Shown in pieces: positions 17,417-24,950 of a DNA stretch of 64,000 nt; the first letter of the stretch is position 1; each line of letters starts with the position of its first letter. The stretch spans positions 112,630 to 176,629 of the forward strand of contig JAJFFH010000019.1 of assembly GCA_021776735.1 (NCBI GenBank). The letters are read 5' to 3'. The notes beneath the pieces were generated by a model. It had not been told where the DNA came from and ran no database searches. It saw only the letters and a list, made by a program, of their open reading frames with translations. The position numbers and the translations under genes were made by a program. The stretch is from Planctomycetota bacterium. GTDB lineage: Bacteria; Planctomycetota; PLA2.

Positions 17417-18294
17417 GTCACGAAAGCGCGGACGATCTCCTCGAAAGCCCGCGCTGCGTTCGTGCGATAGCGCAGCATCCCCCAGACGATGCAGAGTTCG
17501 CGCTGCGGCCGGCCCCGGGCAAACGGAAGATAGACGCGCGACCGCGACCGATCCTGCCGCTTCATCATGTCGGGCACGACGGAGACTCCGAGGTCGGCGG
17601 ATACCATGCGGGCGATGGTCGCGAGCTGGGCGCCCCGCGAGACGACGCTCGGCTTCGCCTTGCCGCCGCGGCAAAACCGCGTGACTTGCCCCGCGAGGCA
17701 GTGGTCTTCGTGCAAGACGAGCGTGCGCTGCTTGTCGAAAGCTGTCCACGACACGCTCTTGCGCCGCGCCAGCGAGCTCTCCGCCGGTGCGAGCACCCAG
17801 AGCCGCTCGCGCGCGATGCATTCGACGTGGACCGCCCGGTCGTCGGCGATCGACGACGTGATCGCGAGGTCGAGATCGCCGTTGAGCACGCCATCGACAA
17901 GCCGGTCGGTCACGTCCTCGACGACATGCACGGCCACGTCCGGCCAGCGCCCGGCGAAGCGGCCGACACACCCGGGCAGCACGAACGGCGCGATCGTCGG
18001 AATGGCACCCACGCGCAGCGTGCCCGCAACATCGGTTTTCGTCTCCCCCACTTCCCGCCGCGCATCGACGAGTTCGGCCAGCACGGTGCGCGCCCGCGCG
18101 ACCAATCGCGCGCCGGCCTCGGTCACGACCACACCGCGCGGCAACCGGTCGAACAGCGAAACGCGGAGCTCGGCCTCAAGCTTCTTGATCTGCTGGCTGA
18201 GCGAAGGCTGCGCTACATGCAACCGCTCGGCAGCCCGCGAGAAGCTCCGCTCCTCGGCAATGGCCACGACATACTCGAGCTGACGGATTTCCAT
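17413..18294 (-). CDS. oxyR: LysR-type peroxide sensor OxyR
   Basis: A 293-residue LysR regulator. The N-terminal winged helix includes FSRAAERLHVAQPSLSQQIK. The effector domain carries HEDHCLAGQVTRFCRG, which places two cysteines at residues 199 and 208. These are the same positions and spacing as the redox-active pair that forms the activating disulfide in E. coli OxyR. The ensuing LATIARMVSADLGVSVVPDM also follows the OxyR pattern. It is followed on the same strand by katA and its 3' end overlaps the OxyR operator, so the protein probably controls katA directly. No site was seen upstream of oxyR itself. Confidence 0.93.
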   Translation of the reverse strand: MEIRQLEYVVAIAEERSFSRAAERLHVAQPSLSQQIKKLEAELRVSLFDRLPRGVVVTEAGARLVARARTVLAELVDARREVGETKTDVAGTLRVGAIPTIAPFVLPGCVGRFAGRWPDVAVHVVEDVTDRLVDGVLNGDLDLAITSSIADDRAVHVECIARERLWVLAPAESSLARRKSVSWTAFDKQRTLVLHEDHCLAGQVTRFCRGGKAKPSVVSRGAQLATIARMVSADLGVSVVPDMMKRQDRSRSRVYLPFARGRPQRELCIVWGMLRYRTNAARAFEEIVRAFVT

Positions 18295-18334
18295 CCAGCC
18301 ATCCTACGTTCGCGGGAGAGGCCTCCTGGCGACC

Positions 18335-18387
18335 GCGAACGGGCCTGCCCGCGCCGAAGCGCGGAGCGCGAAGGCGGGACGGCGATG
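18335..18387. repeat. Long variant of the dispersed repeat overlapping a start codon
   Basis: GCGAACGGGCCTGCCCGCG, then GAAGCGCGGAGCGCGAAGG, then CGGGACGGCGATG. The final ATG of the repeat is the candidate start codon of the next gene at 18385. It lies in the divergent gap between oxyR and the HEAT/VWA-like gene. Confidence 0.75.
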
Positions 18388-20100
18388 TCTCGGAAACAAC
18401 ACTGCGGTTGTGGGTCGATCACCGTTTCAACCAGCGTGAGAGCGATACGGTGCACGCTGCTCGCGGTCGGGGTCCTGTGCGGGAGCGCGCTCGCCGGGGA
18501 GGACGCGTCTGCGACCTACCGGTCGAAAATCAGGCGATTGGCGCGCGACAAGACGGCCTTTTGGAACCAGTTCGGCAAGCGGCAGGTCGCCGCACGAAGA
18601 GTGTTCATGAAGCCCTACCAGGACATGGTGGGCTCGATGAACAGAAAAGTCGCCGGATCAGTCGACATGACCGTCGATCATTCCGCCTACCGAACCCTGT
18701 ACGACGAGTGCGTCGCGCTGGAGGGTCGGCAAGCCAAGGCCATTCTAGATTTCGCGGGTTCGGGCCATCCCAAGGCCCTCTCGACGCTCTTCAAGGCGCT
18801 GCTCAAACTCGGCGACGAGATCGACGACACCGAAAAAGAACTCTGGAGCCGCAGCGTCGGCGCCGGCGGCTGGGGGTTTTTTGACCAGGCACCCGCCGTG
18901 CGACGGCACGGGCTCGCGACGCGTCAGGCGGGGTTCATGGCCGCACTCGCTCAAGTCCCGGGATCCGTACCGTTCCTCGTCGCCAAGGGCTATCACGTTG
19001 CGACCCGCGCGGACGGCAAACGTTCCATCACGCGCCGCATCATGGTCATTGACGCCGTGGGCGCGTCCGACGATCCGGCGGCGCGCCCGTTCCTGACCGC
19101 GCTCCTCGCCGCGGCTCCCACCTACCTGCGCATCGCAGCCCTCGAAGCGCTGCGCGAAGATGTGGATGCCGTACGGCCGCTTCTGAAGGACCCGAGTCCG
19201 GTCGTGCGCCGCGCCGTGATCGCCGTCGCACGCCAGCCTCGATGGATCGGCCCGCTCATCGACGCTCTGGACGGGCAGCGCGACGCGGCGCGCGGAGCCG
19301 CCGTACAGGCCCTGGGCACGCTGACCAAACAGCCGTTCGGCAACGACCCGGCACTCTGGAAGGCATGGTACGAACGCAATCGTACCGCGATCGACCGAGG
19401 CGAAGGCGGCGGACTCGACGCGGACGCGGCCAAGACCAGCGGACAAACGTCACGAGCGCGCTTTTACGGCATCGCGGCGCGAAGCGCGCGGGTGGTGTTC
19501 ATTCTCGACGGAACGACGAACCTGCTCGTCCCGGCCGACTACGACGTGCAGCGAACTCGCGCGTATCACGACTGGACGGTGGGCAAGCGCGGTTGGAAAA
19601 AAAAGCACGAGACGCACCGCGCGGTCATGGTGCGCGAGCTTCGCGCGATGCTCGACGATTTTCCGGAGCAGGCCCGATTCGGCGCGGTCATGGTGAAGGA
19701 GAGTTCAGCGGTCAAGACGCTGGGACTCCTGAGCGCGAATCGCACCTACCGCAAGAAGGTCGTTCGCTTCCTCGCCAAGCACGCGGCGCGCGGCTTTCGC
19801 GCCGAGTTGGCCAACATCGTCACGGCGATGGACATGGCCGGGCTTAAGCCGCTCGATGTCCCGGACTGTCCGAGCCCGGACGCGGACACGTTTTTCCTCA
19901 TCGGTGCCGGCTCTGCCCAGGGCGGACGCTACATGGAACCGCGTGCCGCGCTGGCCGCCTTCGAACGCCTCAACCGGTTTCGCCGAGTCGTGGTCCACAC
20001 CGTCCAGATCTGCAATGCCGGACCGGAGGCCGACCGATTCCTCAAGGGGCTCGCGGCCGTTTCGGGCGGCAGGTACAGGAACGCGCGCAAACCACCGTAG
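18385..20100 (+). CDS. Exported HEAT-repeat/degenerate VWA-like protein
   Basis: About 571 residues. A signal peptide is present (RCTLLAVGVLCGSALAGEDA). The start could be ATG 18385, which is inside a dispersed repeat, or GTG 18436, which gives a tighter signal peptide. A helical N-terminal region is followed by a few HEAT-like repeats (LRIAALEALRED, DPSPVVRRAVIAVARQP, ARGAAVQALGTL) and a VWA-like domain from FYGIAARSARVVFILDG. The metal-site motif that is normally DxSxS reads DGTTN, so MIDAS chemistry is probably lost. The end (VSGGRYRN) matches the GGRYVK end of the protein at 1-2226. The two are paralogues in architecture. Likely an envelope or periplasmic protein of unknown role. Confidence 0.75.
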   Translation: MSRKQHCGCGSITVSTSVRAIRCTLLAVGVLCGSALAGEDASATYRSKIRRLARDKTAFWNQFGKRQVAARRVFMKPYQDMVGSMNRKVAGSVDMTVDHSAYRTLYDECVALEGRQAKAILDFAGSGHPKALSTLFKALLKLGDEIDDTEKELWSRSVGAGGWGFFDQAPAVRRHGLATRQAGFMAALAQVPGSVPFLVAKGYHVATRADGKRSITRRIMVIDAVGASDDPAARPFLTALLAAAPTYLRIAALEALREDVDAVRPLLKDPSPVVRRAVIAVARQPRWIGPLIDALDGQRDAARGAAVQALGTLTKQPFGNDPALWKAWYERNRTAIDRGEGGGLDADAAKTSGQTSRARFYGIAARSARVVFILDGTTNLLVPADYDVQRTRAYHDWTVGKRGWKKKHETHRAVMVRELRAMLDDFPEQARFGAVMVKESSAVKTLGLLSANRTYRKKVVRFLAKHAARGFRAELANIVTAMDMAGLKPLDVPDCPSPDADTFFLIGAGSAQGGRYMEPRAALAAFERLNRFRRVVVHTVQICNAGPEADRFLKGLAAVSGGRYRNARKPP

Positions 20101-20134
20101 GCCCGAAAGCGGGGCCGCGTGCCGATCCGAAGAC

Positions 20135-20152
20135 AGCAAACCGACGGCGATG
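20135..20152. repeat. Dispersed 18-bp repeat (one mismatch)
   Basis: AGCAAACCGACGGCGATG, plus orientation, 44 bases before the small membrane-protein gene. A minus-orientation copy follows that gene at 20525-20542, so the gene is bracketed by inverted copies. Confidence 0.85.
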
Positions 20153-20196
20153 CCTTTCGCGAGGGGCGGTGGATCTTGGCGCGCGCGTGCGCGACC

Positions 20197-20502
20197 ATGG
20201 CCGGCGTGGAACGAGAAGAACTCGGCCGGCGCCGCGGATCCGCTCTTATCGGATGGGGCTCGGTCGGTCTGTACCTGGGCATCTTCGGCTGTGCGCTCGA
20301 TCTGTTCGGGCTTGGATTCGAAGCGTGGTTCGGCCTCGTGTTCGGGCTGTTCGCCCTGTTTCTGGCCGGTTCGATTCCGTTTGTCTGGCGCTACGACCGC
20401 GCGCGCGAAACGGGCGAGTGGCTCGCAGCGCTCATCAACATCCTGTTGCTGCTCGCGTGCGCCGCGATTCTTGTCGGCATCGTGGTCAAAGGCGTCTTCT
20501 GA
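20197..20502 (+). CDS. Small integral membrane protein, function unknown
   Basis: From ATG 20197 the product is 101 residues with three predicted membrane helices: WGSVGLYLGIFGCALDLFGL, FGLVFGLFALFLAGSIPFVW and ALINILLLLACAAILVGIVV. The N-terminus is short and charged (MAGVEREELGRRRG). I do not recognise a family. The longer open frame from 20119 would begin by translating the dispersed repeat and is less likely. The gene stands between two inverted copies of the 18-bp repeat and has no obvious functional neighbour. Confidence 0.55.
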   Translation: MAGVEREELGRRRGSALIGWGSVGLYLGIFGCALDLFGLGFEAWFGLVFGLFALFLAGSIPFVWRYDRARETGEWLAALINILLLLACAAILVGIVVKGVF

Positions 20503-20524
20503 CGCCCTGCGCGGCGTACGAGAG

Positions 20525-20542
20525 CATCGCCGTCCGTTTGCT
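20525..20542. repeat. Dispersed 18-bp repeat (perfect, minus orientation)
   Basis: CATCGCCGTCCGTTTGCT followed by TTTT, between the small membrane-protein gene and the Ada-AlkA gene. On the plus strand it could end transcription only weakly because no partner arm is near; the closest inverted partner is at 20135-20152. Confidence 0.9.
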
Positions 20543-20620
20543 TTTTCCCGATTCGTGCCCGTCCCCAGGCCATGTCCGAATGTGGCTGGCAATCCGCATC
20601 CGGCCTGCCAGACTCTCGGC

Positions 20621-22081
20621 ATGCGGCTGCAGGGCGTCGTCACGACGGGCATCTATTGTCGCGCGGATTGCGGCGCGCGACCCAAGCGTGAGAACGTGCA
20701 GCCGATGCCGAATGCGATCACCGCGCTCGCGGCCGGGTTTCGTCCGTGTCTTCTTTGCCGGCCCGACCGCCTGCCCGGACTCGGCCTGGAACTCGAGCAG
20801 CCCGCGGCCGAGGTCGCACACGCGCTGCGGCTTGTGGCCGAGGGTTTTCTCGATTCCGCGAGTACGGCGCAGCTTGCGAAGCGGATCGGGTACAGCGTGC
20901 GGCATCTGGTGCGACTGTTCGAACAGCACGTCGGCGCGTCTCCCGATTTCGTGGCGCGGGCGCGGCGCGCCCATCTTGCGCGGCGGCTTCTCGACGAGTC
21001 GAGTCTGACGATCACCCAGGTCGCGTTCGCGGCCGGATTCTCCAGCCTGCGGCAGATGAACCGCGTGATGCGGACGATGTTTGGCTTTAGTCCGTCGCAG
21101 TTGCGCGCGAAGCGGGCGCGGGCGGACCGCCTCGATCCGCTCGACGGCGGACTGCGGCTGCGCATTTCGTATCGCGGTCCGCTCGCGGTGTCGCGGCTGA
21201 TCGCATATCTGGGCGCGCGGGCGATTCCCGGGGTCGAGGTCGTTGAGAACGGGCGCTACCGACGCACGATGAACACCTGCGGACACCCGGGGGTCCTGGA
21301 CGTGGCCGACGCGGGCGACGGTCGTCATCTCGAAGCGACGCTGCACCTGGCGACGTTCGGTTCGATCATCGAACAGGTCGAGCGTATTCATGCCCTGTTC
21401 GGACTGCGCCGGGACTCGGAGCAAGCGGAGCAGCACCTTGACCGCGATCCGTTGCTCGGGCCGCTTGTGCGCGAACAACCGGGACTGCGTCTGCCGGAGG
21501 CGTGGGACCGGTTCGAGACCGCCGTTCGCATCATGGTCGGACAGCAGGTAAGCGTAGCTGGCGCCTCCACGATCACGGGCCGGCTGGTGGAACAGTTCGG
21601 CAAGGCCGTCGAGGCGCCGCTGCCGGGCGGACTTCGGTTTTTGTTTCCGAGTGCCGCGGCGCTGGCGACGGCGGATGTCTGTGGCCTCGGAATGCCGCGC
21701 GCGCGGGCCGAGTCGATCGTGCGTTTCGCATCCGCCGTGGCGTCGGGCGAAATCGATCTCTCGCGCGTCGCGCCGCTCGAGGATCTTGTGGGTGCGCTCG
21801 AAGCGTTGCCCGGGGTCGGCCCGTGGACCGCGCAGCTCGTCGCTGCACGCGTGATGGGTCATCCGGATGCCTTCCCGGCGAGCGACCTCGGCCTACGCCG
21901 CTCGGCTGCGCGGCTGCTGGAGAAGTCCAAGCCGATCTCCGCCGCGGAGCTTGCAAAACTGGCGGACGCGTGGCGCCCCCACCGCGCGACCGCGGCCGCG
22001 TATCTGTGGATGTCCGAACCGAGCGCCCGTAGCGACCCGAGGAAGAACACCCATGACGCTGTGGAAGACCACGTTCCCTAG
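20621..22081 (+). CDS. Ada-type regulator fused to AlkA DNA-3-methyladenine glycosylase
   Basis: Combines sensing and repair of alkylated DNA in one 486-residue chain. The Ada zinc domain has cysteines at residues 13, 17, 43 and 46 (GIYCRADC, then FRPCLLCRP), which bind zinc and accept methyl groups from phosphotriesters. An AraC-type helix-turn-helix follows (LAKRIGYSVRHLVRLFEQHV, then ITQVAFAAGFSSLRQMNR). The C-terminal half is AlkA: MVGQQVSVAGASTITGRLVE, the HhH motif LEALPGVGPWTAQL and the catalytic-aspartate region FPASDLGLRR. Relatives usually start 20-30 residues earlier with CYxAL; the ATG at 20621 is the best visible start. The 3' end overlaps ogt by 29 bases, so the two are co-expressed. 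Confidence 0.9.
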   Translation: MRLQGVVTTGIYCRADCGARPKRENVQPMPNAITALAAGFRPCLLCRPDRLPGLGLELEQPAAEVAHALRLVAEGFLDSASTAQLAKRIGYSVRHLVRLFEQHVGASPDFVARARRAHLARRLLDESSLTITQVAFAAGFSSLRQMNRVMRTMFGFSPSQLRAKRARADRLDPLDGGLRLRISYRGPLAVSRLIAYLGARAIPGVEVVENGRYRRTMNTCGHPGVLDVADAGDGRHLEATLHLATFGSIIEQVERIHALFGLRRDSEQAEQHLDRDPLLGPLVREQPGLRLPEAWDRFETAVRIMVGQQVSVAGASTITGRLVEQFGKAVEAPLPGGLRFLFPSAAALATADVCGLGMPRARAESIVRFASAVASGEIDLSRVAPLEDLVGALEALPGVGPWTAQLVAARVMGHPDAFPASDLGLRRSAARLLEKSKPISAAELAKLADAWRPHRATAAAYLWMSEPSARSDPRKNTHDAVEDHVP

Positions 22082-22562
22082 TCCGGTCGGTCCCTTGCAT
22101 GTCTACGCGAGCGACCGCGGCCTGCGCGCACTGTTGTGGCGCCCGCCCGACGCCGACCCGGAAGCCGTCGAGTGCCCCGACCATCCGACGCTGGTCCGGT
22201 TGGCGCAACAGCTCGGCGAATACTTCGCCGGGGCGCGCCAGGAATTCGATCTGCCGCTCGACCCGGTCGGCACGGAGTTTCAATGCCTCGCGTGGAACGC
22301 ACTGCGGGCCATCCCGTACGGCGCCACGCGCACGTACGCCGAACAGGCCGCCGCCATCGGTCGCCCCAAGGCAGTGCGCGCCGTCGGTGCCGCCAACGGC
22401 AAGAATCCGATTTCCATCGTGGTCCCTTGTCACCGCGTGATCGGCGCCAACGGAACCCTGGTGGGCTTCGGCGGCGGCCTGGAAACAAAGCGGTTTCTGC
22501 TGGACCTCGAAGCGGGCCAGGGCCAGCTGCTCCCCGCCCCCCAGACCGAACCCCGCGCATAA
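22053..22562 (+). CDS. ogt: Methylated-DNA-[protein]-cysteine S-methyltransferase
   Basis: A suicide repair protein that removes methyl groups from O6-methylguanine. It has 169 residues, normal for Ogt/MGMT. The active site PCHRVIG puts the acceptor cysteine at residue 126. Upstream lie the DNA-binding helix-turn-helix region IPYGATRTYAEQAAAIGRPK with the arginine finger, and VRAVGAANGKNPISIVVPC. The start ATG lies inside the end of the ada-alkA gene, with GGAAGAA upstream, making a two-gene alkylation-repair operon probably driven by the Ada-like domain. Confidence 0.95.
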   Translation: MTLWKTTFPSPVGPLHVYASDRGLRALLWRPPDADPEAVECPDHPTLVRLAQQLGEYFAGARQEFDLPLDPVGTEFQCLAWNALRAIPYGATRTYAEQAAAIGRPKAVRAVGAANGKNPISIVVPCHRVIGANGTLVGFGGGLETKRFLLDLEAGQGQLLPAPQTEPRA

Positions 22563-22705
22563 CCTGCTGACAAGATCGCCAACCGCTCTGCCCCCGCCCC
22601 CCCTTTTCCACTCTCCGAGTTCCGCCGGAGGCTGCGGCGTGCACGTCACCGAGGATCACGCCGCGGCTGCGGGAGCGTCTGCCGCCCGAACGCGTATGGT
22701 GGACG

Positions 22706-23992
22706 ATGCCGAACCACTCGCGAAGCGTCGTCGATTTCCTGCGCGCCTCCCCGGTCTTGCTTGTCCTTCTCGCAATCTTCGCTGGCCGGGTATCGGCGGA
22801 CGACTTCGACTACGGTCGCTTCATCGCGAAAGTGCGGCCGAGCGCGGCCGAGGAACGCTGGCGGCTCATCGAGCTGAAGTCGTCGCTCGTTGTCGCTTTC
22901 CGACAGGCCAAGGCGGAGAACAAGCCGGTCTACTACTTCGCGGCTGATGGCGTCCTCGGCTCCGGCAACTGCTGAGCGGGCTCTGTTGCGGTGAGAGCCG
23001 GGTCGCTCTCCGACGCACGCGTGGTCGCCGCGCTCCGCAAGTACTTCGTGCCGGTCCACATTCCCATGCTCTCTACCGCGGACCTCATCGGCGACCCGCG
23101 GGACCGGGCGCTTCTTGAGAAATACAACGGCGGCCCGACCGGTGGCTGGTTCTGGGGCGGAGTGCGCGAGGTCTTCTTTGCACCGGACGGCAAGCAGCTC
23201 GCGCTCTTCATGCTTATCTACCCCGGCCCGCGGCAACAGAGTCAGCTCGTGCGACGCGTGCGCGCCAAACCGAAGGCTGCCGTACGGCGCTGGTTCGAGG
23301 AGGCCGGACGAGCTCTTGTGCGCGTGCGCGGCGCGCTGCCGAAGGACTGGGACGCGCTGCGCCGCGGCACCGCACCGGAGGTCGCGGCGATCGCCGCAGT
23401 CAAACCCCCGGCAACCCGGCCGAAGGGCGACGTGGCACTCCGGGTCGATGTTCGCAACGACCAACTCATGTACGAGAGCCTCGTCGGCACGGACTGGCTC
23501 GTCCTCAGCCACGAGGAAGCGCGCGCCCTCCTGCCGGAGCGGCTCGAGCCGGGTACGCGTCGCGCCTGGCCTCGCAAGCTGGTGTTGCGCCTCGGTCGCG
23601 CCAGCTACCCGAAGGGCATCCCGTACCTCGACCTCGCCGACGCCTCCATCGAAGGCGCGCTGGTGCGCGGGCGCATGATCGGCCGGCTGAAGCTCGCGCC
23701 CCGGACCGACCCCGAACGCGGACGGCGCCCGACCGCACGATCCTTTCGCTGGGCGCGCTGCCGGCTCCGGGGCGAATTCACGTGGGACAAGAAGCGCCGA
23801 CGCTTCACTCGCCTGGTCCTCGCCAGCCTGGACGGCAAGGTAAACTTCCAGCGCTTCGCCGAGCAGGGCGGCAAGGACGCGGACGCCCTCCCACGCCGCG
23901 CCATCGCCCGCGAGCTACGCAACGTTCCGCCGGAGCACTACGGCACGCAGCCCTACGCCGTCGCTATCGAACTTGGCGATCCGGGACGCTGA
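22706..23992 (+). CDS. Probable secreted thioredoxin-like selenoprotein (in-frame TGA as Sec-90)
   Basis: Two open frames, 22706-22975 and 22991-23992, are in the same frame and separated only by TGA at 22973-22975 plus 15 bases. Read through, they give one 428-residue protein. It has a signal peptide (VLLVLLAIFAGRVSA), a stretch typical of thioredoxin-like folds (AKAENKPVYYFAADG), then GSGNC-U-AGSVAVRAGSLSD and ARVVAALRKYFVPVHIP. The TGA follows a TGC, giving a Cys-Sec redox pair where the thioredoxin active site is expected. A hairpin fitting bacterial SECIS rules follows (22993-23010). The ~300-residue C-terminal part is not recognised. The alternative is a nonsense mutation or sequencing error. 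No selA, selB, selD or tRNA-Sec is visible in the window. Confidence 0.7.
22993..23010 (+). promoter_or_regulatory. Candidate bacterial SECIS element
   Basis: GAGAGC (22993-22998), 6-base loop CGGGTC, GCTCTC (23005-23010): a perfect 6-bp stem. The apical loop starts 24 bases after the UGA (23 bases between) and has G at loop position 2, within the usual bacterial SECIS limits (loop about 16-37 bases from UGA, G in the first two positions). A competing 6-bp hairpin, GGCTCT/AGAGCC (22979-22984 with 22994-22999), overlaps it. Confidence 0.55.
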
Positions 23993-24043
23993 TAGCGGCG
24001 AGATCAAGCGCGGGTGCGGCCTGTTCGGATCGTCGAGGCTGCA

Positions 24044-24685
24044 TCAGTCCCGCCGTCGGCGGACGCCGGTCCACCAATCGGGAACGACGCGCGCGGACGC
24101 GGGCACGGTTCCCCACGCAACGGGGGTGCGCAAGTACAGGCTGTCCGCCGCCGGCAAGAGGTTCTGCACGCGAACGCCATCCGTCAACAAGAGCTGACCC
24201 TTGATGCTGACGAACAGGTACGGCGAGTCCGTCCCGTCGATGTCGTCGCGACCCGACGCGTTGAATTCGCGAAAGTAGTCGATCGACCCGCCCACGGGGA
24301 TCATGGTCAGGGCGCCGCTCCGATAGTCCGCCGTCAGGCGCGCGTTGAGTTCCGACGTGAGCGTGTGCGGTTTCGTGAACGCTTCGTCGATGATGCCTCG
24401 CTCGGGTTCCGAAAGACCGCCCCACTGATTCGGATACAGGACCGTCCCTCCATCGCGCAGATCGACGCCTAGCACGGCGTCCCCCCGATTCGTTACACGC
24501 ACGCGAATCAGAAAGTGCGGATTGCCTGGCCGCATATAGAGGCGACGCTCGATCCGCACTTCGGCGAGCCCGCTCCGCTCGAAGTCCGCCCAATCGGAAT
24601 CGAGCGGATCTGCTCGCGGCACCGATGGCCGGTTCACGCAGGCGCAAAGGAGCATCATCCCGAGAGCGACAGTCATGGTCCGCAT
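24044..24685 (-). CDS. Lipoprotein of unknown function (DUF1425-like fold possible)
   Basis: A 213-residue protein with a lipoprotein signal (MTVALGMMLLCAC; lipobox cysteine after LLCA). The mature part is a predicted beta-rich domain (AEVRIERRLYM, HFLIRVRVTNRGD, GVDLRDGGTVLYPNQWGG) of the kind seen in envelope lipoproteins with an immunoglobulin-like sandwich. The assignment to any named family is uncertain. It is transcribed divergently from the ECF-fusion gene at 24951, with a 265-base gap in which I see no clear promoter. Confidence 0.6.
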   Translation of the reverse strand: MRTMTVALGMMLLCACVNRPSVPRADPLDSDWADFERSGLAEVRIERRLYMRPGNPHFLIRVRVTNRGDAVLGVDLRDGGTVLYPNQWGGLSEPERGIIDEAFTKPHTLTSELNARLTADYRSGALTMIPVGGSIDYFREFNASGRDDIDGTDSPYLFVSIKGQLLLTDGVRVQNLLPAADSLYLRTPVAWGTVPASARVVPDWWTGVRRRRD

Positions 24686-24950
24686 GCCCTGTCAAAACGC
24701 CGAAACCCCGCCGTCGGTTCGTCAAAGGCTGGTCAGAACCGGCCTCGCGGAGCTGGAATCGACGTTCGGTGCACAGCCTCGGAATCTGACGGCCCGTTCG
24801 AGAATCGGAGACGACGTCGTCATGATGCTCAAGCGGACCTTGCCGTCCCGCCGCTGTCGCGAAGCACAAGTAGACGAACGCCGTCCTCGGACGGAAACGG
24901 AGATCCCGTTGCCTGTTACGTTTCGGCGCGTGGCTGCGAGAGGCTCCTGA

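Noticed and set aside
22706..22975. Treating the 89-codon frame and the 333-codon frame as two separate genes
   Set aside because: They are in the same frame, separated only by one TGA, and the first has a signal peptide while the second starts in mid-domain without one.
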